38,571 nucleotides of DNA from CAYGVT01 sp964353355 (GTDB taxonomy: Archaea; Thermoplasmatota; DTKX01; GCA-020343715): assembly GCA_964353355.1 (NCBI GenBank), contig CAYGVT010000068.1, positions 1-38,571 of the forward strand, read 5' to 3'. This document shows, piece after piece, positions 17,601 to 25,014 of the stretch. The notes beneath the pieces are model-generated. The model made no database searches. It was not told the origin of the DNA and worked only from the letters and a program-made list of their open reading frames with translations. How positions within the stretch are numbered: the first letter of the stretch is position 1; each line of letters starts with the position of its first letter. Made by a program: the position numbers and the translations under genes.

Positions 17601-20600
17601 TGGGCGGCATCCAGTACTGGGCCGAGTACGACAACGACGTGCAGTTCCGCTCCGTCAACGGCAACTCCGGGTGGGTCGCGGGCACGAGCGCCACGTTCAG
17701 CAACCTGGCGGAGGGGACGCTCTGGTTCTACCGGGTGCGCGCGCGCGACGCGTTCGCCACCACGAGCGGCTGGTCCACCATCAGGTTCTCGATCCAGGAC
17801 AACTCGCCCCCGACCCAGCCCACGATGTCCGCCGAGCCGACCTACACCGACGGCACCTCGAACGCCGTCTCGTGGACGGCCTCCACGGACGCGGGCGTGG
17901 GCGGCGTCGAGTACCAGGTGCTGTGCGACAATGACGCCAACATGGCGACCCCCGTCCACTCCTCGGGCTGGATTGCGTCCAGGTCTCACACGTTCTTCGG
18001 CCTGTCCGACGGCGTGAGGTACTACTACGCGGCCCAGTCGCGCGACGCGTTCGACCAGCGCTCGGCCCTCTCGGCCACGGTGTCGTCGACCCAGGACGCG
18101 TCCGCCCCCACCACGCCGGCCCTGGAGGTCGAGCCCGAGTACACGCAGGGCCTGTCGAACACCCTCGCTTGGTCCGACGCGGTCGACGCTGGCATCGGCG
18201 GCGTGCAGTACCGGCTCGAGTGGGCCACCGCGCCCTCGTTCGCGGCGCTCTCCGGCAGCCTCGACTGGTTCACCGGCACCTCCGCGACCGTGTCCAGCCT
18301 CTCCGACGCCACCAAGTACTACTGGCGCGTGCGCGCCCGCGATTCGCTCCTGCACCTGACCCCCTGGAGCAACGTGGTGTGGTCCATCCAGGACGCCTCC
18401 TCCCCGCCCTCGCCCGCGATGACGGCCGAGCCCACCTACACTGCGGGCACCTCCAACACGCTCTACTGGTCCGCTGTCGCGGACGCGGGCGTCGGCGGCG
18501 TGCAGTACCTGTGCGAGCTCTCGACGGACGCGACCTTCACCTCCCCGCTCGCCTCGGGCTGGACCACGAGGACGGAATGGACCTGGAGCAACCTCGGCGA
18601 CGGCTCGCGGTACTACTACCGCGTGCGGTCGCGCGACGGCTTCGACCAGCGCAGCGCCTGGTCCAACTCGGTGAGCTCCACGCAGGACGACCGCGCCCCG
18701 ACCGTCCCCACGCTCACGGCCGAGCCGGCCTACACCGCGGGCACGACCAACCAGCTCGCCTGGTCGGCCGCGACCGACGCGGGCGTGGGCGGGGTCGAGT
18801 ACGAGGTCCAGTGCGGCATGGACTCGACGTTCGCCACCGTCGGGCTCACCTCGGGCTGGACCGCCTCCACGGGCCACACCTTCTCGGGCCTCAGCGACGG
18901 TGTGACCTACTACTACCGCGTGCGCTCCCGCGATGCCTTCGACCACAGGTCGGCGTGGTCGAGCGCCGTGTACTCGACGCAGGACGCCTCGCCCCCGACA
19001 TCTCCCTCGCTCGCGGCCGAACCCCCGTACACGCAGGGCACGTCCAACACCGTCGCTTGGTCCGCCTCGACGGACGCGGGCGTGGGCGGCGTGCAGTACC
19101 TGGTGCAGTGCGCGCAGGACGGCGCCTTCACGTCCATCGTGGGCCAGGCCGGCTGGTCCGACGCGACCTCCGCCACGTTCTCGAACCTCCGCGACGGCAC
19201 GACCTACTACTACCGCGCGCGCTCCCGCGACGCGTTCGGCTACACAAGCCCGTGGAGCGTGGTCGAGCGGTCTACGCAGGACGCGTCGCCGCCCACCACG
19301 CCCGAGCTCGTCGCCGAGCCGGCCTTCACGGAGGGCACGTCCAACACGCTCGCGTGGACGCTCTCCATCGACGCCGGCGCGGGAGGCGTGCTCTACTGGT
19401 GCGAGTGGGACTTCTCCGCCTCTTTCCAGTCCCCGCGCGGCAACTCCGGGTGGGTCCCCGCGCTCGAGTGGACCTTCGCGGGGCTGCCCGAGCGCGCCAT
19501 CTACTACCGCGTGCGCGCCACGGACGCGCTCGGCCAGCAGACCCCCTGGTCCCGCACGGTGGTGTCCACGCAGGACGCCTCGCCCCCCACGACGCCCGCG
19601 CTCAACGACCTGCCGGTCTTCACCAAGGGCCGCGCGGTCGGGGTCTCCTGGAGCCCCGCGGTCGACCTGGGCATCGCCCAGGTGCAGTACTGGGCCGAGT
19701 GGGACGACGACCCCGCGTTCGGCTCGCCCGGCGGCTCGTCCGGCTGGGTGCCGGCGGCCACGCACACCTTCGACGGTCTGCCCGAGCACGTGGCCCTGAG
19801 CCTCCGCGTGCGGGCGCGCGACGCGTTCGACCACCGGACGCCCTGGTCGCCGCCCAAGGTGACCACGTGCGACGCCTCCGCGCCCTCGGTCCCGTACCTG
19901 GCCTCCGAGCCCCTCTACACGGAGGGCACCACCAACAGGCTCGAGTGGAGCACCAGCATCGACCTGGGCATCGGCGGGGTCGAGTACGACGTGCAGGCCA
20001 CGACGGACCCGACCTGGGACCGCGTCGACCTGGACTCTGGCTGGATCAAGGCGACGGCGCACACCTTCACGGGCCTGCTCGATGCAAAGGTATACTACTA
20101 CCGCGCGAGGGCGCGCGACACGTTCCAGTGGACGTCGGCGTGGAGCCCCGTGGTGTCCTCGGTGCAGGACGCCGCGCCCCCGCCCGTGCCCGCGCTGCGC
20201 CCGGAGCCCGCGTTCACCGAGGGGCGCGAGAACACGCTCGAGTGGACCGAGGTCGTCGACGCGGGCGTGGGCGGCGTGGAGTACGAGCTGCAGTGGTCCG
20301 CGGTGGGCTCCTTCGCCACCGTGGGCGGGGATTCCGGGTGGCTGCGCGAGCTGCGCCACACGTTCACGGGCCTCCCCGAGGGCGCCTCCGTCCACTACCG
20401 CCTGAGGGCGCGCGACGCCTTCGGCCAGGAGTCATCGTGGTCGGCCGGGGTCGTCTCCGCCCAGGACGACTCGCCGCCCCAGGTGCCCATCGTAAGGCCC
20501 GAGAGCGCCTACACGGGCGGCTCGAGCAACACCGTCGAGTGGCTCGCGGCGCTCGACGCGGGCGTGGGCGGCGTGCAGTACCTCGCGCAGGCCTCGACGG

Positions 20601-21880
20601 GCGCGACCTTCACGGATGTCGTGGCCGAATCGGGATGGGCGTCCCAGACGAGCTACACCTTCCGCAACCTGGGCGACGGCGTGGCCTACAGCTTCCGCGT
20701 GCGGGCGCGCGACGCCTTCGGCCACGAGAGCGCCTGGTCCACCCCGGTCACATCGACGCAGGACGCCTCGGCGCCCACCATCGTGCTCGACCCGCTGCCT
20801 GGCGTCATAGCCACGCGCACGCTCAGGCTCACCGGGGCCATCACGGACCCGGGCAGCGGCGCCGTGTCGGTCGAGTTCTCGGACGACGGCGGCGCGACAT
20901 GGCAGAACGTCTCGCTCGGCCCCTCGGGCTGGACCTTCACCTGGACACGGTACTCGAGCGGACGGCACACGCTGCTGCTGCGGGCGACCGACGCGCTCGG
21001 CAACCGGCTCGCCCCGCCCGCAGCCGTGGAGGTGGACGTCGACCTGGACGCGCCGGAGGCGGCCATGACATCGCCCGCCACGAACGCGACCCTGACCGGC
21101 CTCGTGCCCGTGAGGGGCACCGCGACGGACGCGCACATGGCGCGGTTCGGCCTCTACTGGACCCGCAACGGCGTGAACCTCACCGCCATCGTCGAGGACC
21201 AGCCGTTCACGGTCACGGGCAGCACGCTCGCCATCTGGGACACGCACGCGCTCGACGACGGGGAGTACGTGCTCATGCTCCAGGTCAACGACACCACGGG
21301 CAGGACCACGTGGGCCAATGTGACCGTGAGGCTCCTGAACTCCGATATGGAGATGGGGCCCGGCGACCTCGCGCTCAGCGACCCGTTCCCCCACGAGGGC
21401 GACAACCTGACCATCACGGCGACTCTCCGCAACACCGGCACGTCGCGCGCGAGGGACGTGCGCATCACCGTCACCGACAACGGCGCCCCCCTGTACGAGG
21501 GCACGCACATGGTCGGCCCCGGGGACGTGGTCACCATCCAGGTCCCCTACGTCGTGCCCGACCACAAGCTGCTGCACACCATCCGCGTGCAGGCGACCTA
21601 CCGCGACAACCCCGGCGACAAGGGGGCGGGCGCGGTCGTGAGCCTCACGGGCAAGGAGGTCGTCGAGGAGCCCTTCTTCAGCACGTCCGAGCTCGCGACG
21701 CTCGCCCTCGCCATCGTCGTGGCGGTCCTCGGGTCGCTCCTGGGCGCGTGGCTGCTCGACCGCCGCCGCGGCTACGCGGTGGTCAGTGCCCCGGTGCCGG
21801 CCGCGTCCGCGGGCATGTCCTTCTCGGGCATGCAGAAGCTGGGCATGGAGACCATCAAGTGGGACGACGACCGGTTCTGA
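11654..21880 (+). CDS. Giant secreted surface protein: beta-helix plus 25 FN3-like modules
   Basis: The 3408 residues comprise, in order: a signal peptide (1-32), a right-handed parallel beta-helix of NosD type (about 33-450), a beta-sandwich linker (about 450-563), 25 tandem FN3-like modules of about 99 residues (564-3040), two Ig-like domains (about 3041-3225), a CARDB-like domain (about 3230-3335), a membrane helix (about 3346-3368) and a 40-residue cytoplasmic tail. Each FN3-like module has an EPxYTxGTSN start, a W in strand B, an SGW turn, a YYYRVRARD strand and a WSxxVxSTQD end. The ATG at 11654 has AGGAGGAG just upstream; the open frame before it is not coding. The protein would span far out from the cell as an adhesin, stalk or coat component. 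It is Lys-poor and Trp/Tyr/Asp-rich. No catalytic motif was seen. Confidence 0.93.
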   Translation: MRRQLLGALLALAFALVLAVLVLALAGPSSAAPTYIDGDWDIDNGDTITRTNEEIVLTGNLTVKTGGELTLRSVTLKLNSTSTQRYHITVEDGGVLYIYDGDGSPSTTADASLITANDASYNYAWYVLDGGELYINDSRVEECGDSSPGEDLGLNIESSSVVVDSVAFKNCYYGLWANYASPTVRDSSFTDMESVGVHLLSSSTNVLRCTFSDCLYGVLAYYAYPRVTDSTFSSITWYGIYLYDAAAEIDGCTMSSMGYTGIITQYNSVTITDTVIDGAVSYGVLSYYSTLIMARDTANDSGTGLYSYRNADGSSISDCKATNCSSNGVYVYLAPTALSNVRVYDSTTNGIYLNRASGSMTGLRVEDAAVGLYLRDSTSTVTGLVVKDCTSSGLQSSGGSPTVYAFAISGSSTGITGSSTTTLRAYNGSVSTSTTRDVDVSGTSTVELTNVTYATGLARVQDAGSLLHRYWWADLRGVWQDGSPVATGGYTVANSGGSTVLSGTLGSDGYVRALRVQQTETSDIGTTTYTPHTFTVTMGGLSGNRVSTIDANRLVTVTVTDSIPPSGYIMLTEPLYTKGTWNQVSWTAGSDVGVGGIEYWCEMSDVSDFSYYIGSSGWTTSTSQTFSGLSDGVLYYHRVRARDSVGNVGSWSNVVSSTQDSAPPSVPVVVEEPDHTLGTSNTVTWGASTDAGIGSVSYQAQYTDDPTFATVLGTSAWQAGTTITYTGLTDGTRYYYRVRSRDGFLQESLWSQPVRTTQDASAPPTPDMDAEDGYTKGLSNTVSWTTVVDTGIGGVAYYAEWDDEWWFPSPGGNSGWLTATSHTFTGLPENTWVYYRVRARDALLQESAPSWVVWSWQDSTPPSVPVITAEPQWTAGHSNTVYWASSSDGSGAWGIEYNVEADVDQAFGSPDFRSDWTVSTGHDFSSLIDGVTYYYRVKSRDALGWESSWSSTTSSTQDASAPPAPSMDAEPAYTPGASNAVSWSQVTDAGIGGVEYQAQCSDRSDFSTVVGDSGWLGTTGCTFSGLGDGTKYYFHVRSRDSFDTRSAWSGAVYSTQDGSGPPAPTIHSEPTYTGGSTNTVSWDPVTDAGSGDVEYQALYDDDWWFGSPNGNSGWVTATEFTFTGVGESTWWYYIVHARDAAGNEGGYSGRTWSLQDATAPTAPAITAQPAYTAGTTNTVYWSGASDGSGSWDLTYYAEAGATPSFAPPLADSGWITDWGFTFSGLTDGTTYYFHVKARDQVGNEGPWSTNTASTQDASPPPAPTIAAEPAYTQGTSNPVAWTVVTDPGAGGVQYEAIASTSSVFATLDATSGWVGATSYTFTGLTDGATYYYRAHARDALGQVGTWSNIVSSTQDGTAPGAPVITTEPTYTQGTTNTLYWSVVTDAISDGVTYWAEYDDDWQFRSPNEQSGWTSQTQYTFTGIAENTWDYYRVKARDGAGNEGPWSAGFTWSRQDATAPTVPTVTAEPAYTAGTTNAVSWSASTDGAGSWGIMYYAEAGIDPSITPPVHSSDWIASTSWTFTGLSDAVTYYYHVRARDAVGNECPWSTTVSSTQDASAPPAPTMAPEPAYTQGATNDLYWSAVADVGVGAVEYEVEASTSSVFAVVEDSSGWTASTGHTFSGLSETTHYYRVHARDSLRQVGQWSNVVLSTQDATGPSAPAIVAEPAFTAGTSNTVYWGASTDAGAGGISYYVWYDDDWQFGSPNDASGLITATQYTFNNIPEDVVCYYEAIAMDAVGNWGAWSGVTWSAQDDSAPTVPAMTAEPAYTAGTTNAVAWSASADGQGVGGITYQSEVSNSNTFAVVLDQSAWTAARGWTFSGLVDGTTYYYRVRARDALDHVSSYSNVVSSTQDASAPPAPFLAAEPAYTVGTSNALTWSAVVDGGASGVQYNAQRSTSPAFTAVVSSGWISATTYTFSGLTDATLYYYRVAARDSLGLQSAWSNVERSTQDNSAPTAPGSIAPPLYTKGTSLTFSWTASTDAGVGGIQYWAEYDNDVQFRSVNGNSGWVAGTSATFSNLAEGTLWFYRVRARDAFATTSGWSTIRFSIQDNSPPTQPTMSAEPTYTDGTSNAVSWTASTDAGVGGVEYQVLCDNDANMATPVHSSGWIASRSHTFFGLSDGVRYYYAAQSRDAFDQRSALSATVSSTQDASAPTTPALEVEPEYTQGLSNTLAWSDAVDAGIGGVQYRLEWATAPSFAALSGSLDWFTGTSATVSSLSDATKYYWRVRARDSLLHLTPWSNVVWSIQDASSPPSPAMTAEPTYTAGTSNTLYWSAVADAGVGGVQYLCELSTDATFTSPLASGWTTRTEWTWSNLGDGSRYYYRVRSRDGFDQRSAWSNSVSSTQDDRAPTVPTLTAEPAYTAGTTNQLAWSAATDAGVGGVEYEVQCGMDSTFATVGLTSGWTASTGHTFSGLSDGVTYYYRVRSRDAFDHRSAWSSAVYSTQDASPPTSPSLAAEPPYTQGTSNTVAWSASTDAGVGGVQYLVQCAQDGAFTSIVGQAGWSDATSATFSNLRDGTTYYYRARSRDAFGYTSPWSVVERSTQDASPPTTPELVAEPAFTEGTSNTLAWTLSIDAGAGGVLYWCEWDFSASFQSPRGNSGWVPALEWTFAGLPERAIYYRVRATDALGQQTPWSRTVVSTQDASPPTTPALNDLPVFTKGRAVGVSWSPAVDLGIAQVQYWAEWDDDPAFGSPGGSSGWVPAATHTFDGLPEHVALSLRVRARDAFDHRTPWSPPKVTTCDASAPSVPYLASEPLYTEGTTNRLEWSTSIDLGIGGVEYDVQATTDPTWDRVDLDSGWIKATAHTFTGLLDAKVYYYRARARDTFQWTSAWSPVVSSVQDAAPPPVPALRPEPAFTEGRENTLEWTEVVDAGVGGVEYELQWSAVGSFATVGGDSGWLRELRHTFTGLPEGASVHYRLRARDAFGQESSWSAGVVSAQDDSPPQVPIVRPESAYTGGSSNTVEWLAALDAGVGGVQYLAQASTGATFTDVVAESGWASQTSYTFRNLGDGVAYSFRVRARDAFGHESAWSTPVTSTQDASAPTIVLDPLPGVIATRTLRLTGAITDPGSGAVSVEFSDDGGATWQNVSLGPSGWTFTWTRYSSGRHTLLLRATDALGNRLAPPAAVEVDVDLDAPEAAMTSPATNATLTGLVPVRGTATDAHMARFGLYWTRNGVNLTAIVEDQPFTVTGSTLAIWDTHALDDGEYVLMLQVNDTTGRTTWANVTVRLLNSDMEMGPGDLALSDPFPHEGDNLTITATLRNTGTSRARDVRITVTDNGAPLYEGTHMVGPGDVVTIQVPYVVPDHKLLHTIRVQATYRDNPGDKGAGAVVSLTGKEVVEEPFFSTSELATLALAIVVAVLGSLLGAWLLDRRRGYAVVSAPVPAASAGMSFSGMQKLGMETIKWDDDRF
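13343..20773 (+). repeat. 25 tandem FN3-like coding repeats, about 297 bp each
   Basis: The 7431 bases encode 2477 residues, or 25 modules averaging 99.1 residues. The boundaries recur at ...TQDAS(A/P)-P(P/T)xP. The modules are clearly homologous but diverged, and no two are near-identical by eye. Module ends lacking the usual STQD form (WSWQD, WSLQD, WSRQD, WSAQD, FSIQD) occur at modules 3, 6, 9, 12 and 15. Confidence 0.93.
13940..17809 (+). repeat. Higher-order repeat: FN3-like modules 3-15 with period three
   Basis: Modules 3, 6, 9, 12 and 15 share a DDxWxFxSPNxNSGW-type insert and a (W/F)SxQD end. Modules 4, 7, 10 and 13 share a DGxGxWGI-type loop in place of DAGVGG. Modules 8 and 11 share ASTSSVFA, with 5 and 14 similar. 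This means a three-module unit of about 890 bases was duplicated several times as a block. Modules 16-25 do not follow the pattern. Confidence 0.8.
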
Positions 21881-22170
21881 GCCCCCGCGCGGGGTCGGCC
21901 GCGAGGGGGCCGTCGAGCCATGCGTCGAAACCTGCTCCACCCAAGTTCGGGTAGGCATGAGGGGAATACTGGCATCGTCGCCGGGTCGTGCCCTCCTCCC
22001 TTTTATCCCTTTCGAACTATGAAAATACCAAGACGGGCGGCGTGACCGGCTTGGCGCCCGGCGCTGGCCCCGGCCAGGGGGCCCCAAGGCGCCGTCGGCG
22101 CGGGGTCCCTTCCGCAACAACGGTTAAATATACCAATCAACTATCGCCCCTGGTCAGAGGTGACTATGCC
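21881..22170. other. Intergenic region with structured, possibly transcribed segment
   Basis: The 12-bp palindrome CCCCGCGCGGGG lies at 21883-21894, right after the giant gene's stop. A TATA-like CTTTTATCC occurs at 22000-22008, but no convincing reading frame follows it. At 22050-22088, CTTGG can pair with CCAAG around an inner CTGGC/GCCAG hairpin (22064-22077). It could be a small RNA, a leader or a terminator. The functional promoter of the next gene is the separate TTAAATAT at 22124-22131. Confidence 0.3.
22124..22131 (+). promoter_or_regulatory. TATA box of the UbiA-fusion gene
   Basis: TTAAATAT at 22124-22131 predicts a start near 22153. The short leader includes AGAGGTGA at 22156-22163, which supports the GTG at 22171. 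Confidence 0.6.
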
Positions 22171-23673
22171 GTGGGAATGATGGACCTGGTGAGGGCCTAC
22201 CTGCACACGTGCAGGTACGAGTACTTCCCAGGCGAGGCCCCGGCCATGATCGTGCCCCTGCTGCTGGTCTCCGACGGCCTGGGCGACATGCTGCACATCA
22301 ACATGATACTGGGCCTGGCCGCCTTCCTGCTGCTCTTCCTCTCGGGCTTCACCATCAACGCCTACACGGACCGCAAGCTCGACGAGACCTACGACAGCTT
22401 CAAGCGCAACATCTCCAAGTCGGTCAACGTCATAGGCGCCCGCAGGCTGCTGCACCTGACCATCGCCCAGGTCGCGGTCGCCCTCGTGCTCTCCGGCATC
22501 GTGGCGTGGCGCATGGACTCCTGGGGCCTCTACGCCCTCGTGCTCGTGGGCGTGTTCCTGGGCATCGGCTACTCCGTCAAGCCCTTCAACTTCAAGGAGC
22601 GCGGCTCCATCTGGCACGCCGTCGCCCTGGGCGTCTCCATTTTCTTCATCCCGCTCCTGTTCCTCTACTACATCGCCGCGGGCGAGATCAACTCGTTCGT
22701 GCTCATCCTCGCGTTCGGGTTCTCGCTGGTCCACTACGCGATGGAGTACGGCAACCAGGCCAACGACTACATCGAGGACCGCGCGGGCGGCGTCATGACC
22801 CCGCCCGTCCGCCTCGGCATCGCCAATAGCCTGTGGGTCGCGTTCATCATGTTCTTGGTCGGCGGCATCATCGTCGACTACAGCTTCTACTACCTCGTCT
22901 TCAACGAGGAGGCGCTGCTCAGCCACTACACGGTCGGGTCGCTCTGGATGATGGTGCTCGCCATCTGGGCCATAATCGCGGCGGGCTACTACATCCCCGG
23001 GCGCGGGCTGTGGCGCATGTGGGCGCTGTCGGCCACCACCGAGGACCTGGAGCGCGACATGCCCCTCATCCGGCAGGAGTGCCACTACTCCCGGTGGCAG
23101 ACATCTGGCATCCTGGCGCTCCTGGTCGCGTCCTTCATCATCTTCGGCACCAACCTGGTCACGCTCGAGGTCACCGTCGAGCCCGTGCAGGGCCCGACCT
23201 TCGCGGGCACGCCGACGACGTCGGTCGTGAAGGTCGGCACGCTCTTCCCCAACTACTACGTGGACACGACGCTCTTCGTGCGGTCCGAGACGCTGGCCGT
23301 CGAGGGCGGGACGCTCCAGATAGAGATACGGATGTCCGAGGACGACGCCGTCTACGGCACGCGCCTCATCAACGTGACGAACCGGCTCGTGCCACGCGAG
23401 ACCTGGACCCGCTACGTCCGTCTCGACGTGCGCGACCGGTCCATCAGCACCATCAGCTTCACGCTGCTCTCCGACGACGACGGTGACGGCGAGTTCACCG
23501 CAATCCTCGACATGCGCGAGGTCGTCGTGCGCGTGCTGCCTGAGCGCAGCGGCGGCGGCGACGACGGCGGCATCGGCATCATCCCCTCCCCGACGCCCGA
23601 CGCGGGGTCGCAGCAGCCCGTCACGCCATGGGATTGGTGGTTCGAGCTGCCACTGCCCCTCGGTGGCCGCTGA
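22171..23673 (+). CDS. UbiA-family prenyltransferase-like protein with exterior beta domain
   Basis: The 500-residue protein has about nine membrane segments (roughly 25-330) and then about 165 residues of beta-rich, Thr/Asp-rich exterior domain. UbiA features are the first Asp motif, N63-x3-D67-x3-D71 (NAYTDRKLD; canonical NDxxD with the second position Ala), the loop YSVKPFNFKERG (134-145), and a second acidic motif NDYIED (198-203). UbiA enzymes transfer prenyl chains to aromatic or glyceryl-phosphate acceptors in membranes; the acceptor here is unknown. The C-terminal part (strands such as TTSVVKVGTLFPNYYVDTTL, then a DDDGDGEF loop) is not part of normal UbiA proteins, which end near 300 residues. 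The GTG start is 7 bases after AGAGGTGA; ATGs at 22177 and 22180 are alternatives. Confidence 0.85.
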   Translation: MGMMDLVRAYLHTCRYEYFPGEAPAMIVPLLLVSDGLGDMLHINMILGLAAFLLLFLSGFTINAYTDRKLDETYDSFKRNISKSVNVIGARRLLHLTIAQVAVALVLSGIVAWRMDSWGLYALVLVGVFLGIGYSVKPFNFKERGSIWHAVALGVSIFFIPLLFLYYIAAGEINSFVLILAFGFSLVHYAMEYGNQANDYIEDRAGGVMTPPVRLGIANSLWVAFIMFLVGGIIVDYSFYYLVFNEEALLSHYTVGSLWMMVLAIWAIIAAGYYIPGRGLWRMWALSATTEDLERDMPLIRQECHYSRWQTSGILALLVASFIIFGTNLVTLEVTVEPVQGPTFAGTPTTSVVKVGTLFPNYYVDTTLFVRSETLAVEGGTLQIEIRMSEDDAVYGTRLINVTNRLVPRETWTRYVRLDVRDRSISTISFTLLSDDDGDGEFTAILDMREVVVRVLPERSGGGDDGGIGIIPSPTPDAGSQQPVTPWDWWFELPLPLGGR

Positions 23674-23707
23674 CGGTCGCGTCCAGCGCGCACTGCGATG
23701 ACGCAAC

Positions 23708-23716
23708 GTTATTATG
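23708..23716 (+). promoter_or_regulatory. TATA box of the ABC permease operon, leaderless start
   Basis: GTTATTATG at 23708-23716 is centred about 24 bases before the ATG at 23736, with no ribosome-binding site between. This fits a leaderless mRNA. Confidence 0.6.
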
Positions 23717-23735
23717 CGCGCCACCCCATCCCAGC

Positions 23736-25013
23736 ATGGTCAGCTTGTACGCCCTCAGCAGCCTCAGGCGGCGGTTCGGCCGCGTGGTGTTCACGGTGCT
23801 AGGCGTCGCGCTCTCCATCGCCCTCACCGTCACGATGTTCTCCATCGGCGAGGGGCTGCGCATCTCCACGAGCTCCATGGTCGAGCAGACGCAGGTCGAC
23901 CTCTTCGTCGTGTCGAACGGCTCGACCTACCTGCTGGGCAAGGGGGAGCTCTCGGGCTCGACCGAGCTTGCGGCCGACATCCGGGCCGACCTTGGGGCGG
24001 ACGCGACGACCGTGTGCCCCCGGTTCGAGCCCGACCGCGGGCTCTACCTCGTCAAGGCGGGCGCGCCCGGGGCCAAGCCCGTGAGCGCGCACGGCAACGG
24101 CTTCGTCCCCGCGCTGGTGGGGAACATCGTCGGCGGCCAGGAGCTGGAGGGCGAGCACTTCGCGGTCCAGGACGACCCCTTCCGCGACGACCCGCGGTTC
24201 CTGGCGCACGACTACACGCCCGCGGCGTTCGCCAACTTCAGCCGCGAGGTCCAGGTCAACCGCGAGCTCGGGCGCAAGCTCGGGGTGGGGCCGGGCGACT
24301 CCGTGGTGCTATCGGCGCACTACAACATGTCCGAGAACGTGACGTGCGTCGTGCGCGGCGTCTACCAGGCCGACTTCGAGAGCCCCGACACGCGGACGTT
24401 CCGCATCCATATGTCCGAGCTCCAGTACATGCTCAAGCGGTGGGACGACCCCGCGTCCGAGCTGCTCATCGACCTGGCGCCGGGCGTGTCCGTCGGGGCC
24501 ACGAAGGCGCTCCTCTCGGAGGGACGGCCGTACTCGGCGCTCATCACGGTCTCGTCGGGGCGCGACATATACCACGAGCTCGAGGGCGTCTACGACACCT
24601 TCCAGGGGTTCGCGGACCTCATCGCGCTCATCACCATCGTGGTGGCGATGCTCTTCATCTCCACGGTGATGATCATCTCGGTCAGGGAGCGGACGCGGGA
24701 GCTGGGCGTGCTGCGCGCCATCGGGTTCTCGCGAGACTCCATCTTCACGCTGGTGCTCACGGAGGGGTTCATCATCGCGGCCGTGGGCTTCGCGCTCGGC
24801 CTCGCGCTCGGGTACATCGACGCCTGGGTCGTGGACGTGTGGATCAAGCGGACGGTCTCCGGCATCCCCGAGGCCATCCACATCACGCACATCACGCCCG
24901 TGGTCATTCTCGAGGTCACGCTGGTGGGCATGCTGATCGGCGCGGTCGCGGGGCTGATCCCCGCCCAGTGGGCGACGAGGGTCGAGGTGGCGCGGACGCT
25001 GCGCCAGGAGTGA
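23736..25013 (+). CDS. ABC transporter permease, MacB/FtsX type (subunit 1)
   Basis: The 425 residues have a first membrane helix (about 16-36), an exterior MacB_PCD-like domain (about 45-285) and three C-terminal helices (about 295-400) forming an FtsX domain. The FtsX part is clear: FISTVMIISVRERTRELGVLRAIGFSRDSIF, with the coupling-helix signature RTRELGVLRAIG. Such permeases do not usually move small solutes through a pore; they transmit ATPase strokes to exterior substrates such as lipoproteins, peptides or cell-wall enzymes. The start is the ATG at 23736, leaderless from the TATA box. The second permease begins one base after its stop, and the ATPase follows, so this is a three-gene operon encoding a probable heterodimer. 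Substrate unknown. Confidence 0.92.
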   Translation: MVSLYALSSLRRRFGRVVFTVLGVALSIALTVTMFSIGEGLRISTSSMVEQTQVDLFVVSNGSTYLLGKGELSGSTELAADIRADLGADATTVCPRFEPDRGLYLVKAGAPGAKPVSAHGNGFVPALVGNIVGGQELEGEHFAVQDDPFRDDPRFLAHDYTPAAFANFSREVQVNRELGRKLGVGPGDSVVLSAHYNMSENVTCVVRGVYQADFESPDTRTFRIHMSELQYMLKRWDDPASELLIDLAPGVSVGATKALLSEGRPYSALITVSSGRDIYHELEGVYDTFQGFADLIALITIVVAMLFISTVMIISVRERTRELGVLRAIGFSRDSIFTLVLTEGFIIAAVGFALGLALGYIDAWVVDVWIKRTVSGIPEAIHITHITPVVILEVTLVGMLIGAVAGLIPAQWATRVEVARTLRQE

Positions 25014-25014
25014 G

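Noticed and set aside
16304..20395. 1363-codon open frame antisense to the FN3-like array
   Set aside because: It is Gly/Arg/His/Val-rich, has no domain pattern, and mirrors the repeat of the plus-strand gene. Long antisense frames are expected from GC-rich third positions.
13343..20773. CRISPR array
   Set aside because: The repeats are about 297 bases, coding and diverged, with no short identical direct repeats separated by spacers.
22166..22168. ATG in the UbiA-gene leader as a start
   Set aside because: It is not in frame with the UbiA reading frame; the GTG at 22171 has proper spacing from AGAGGTGA.
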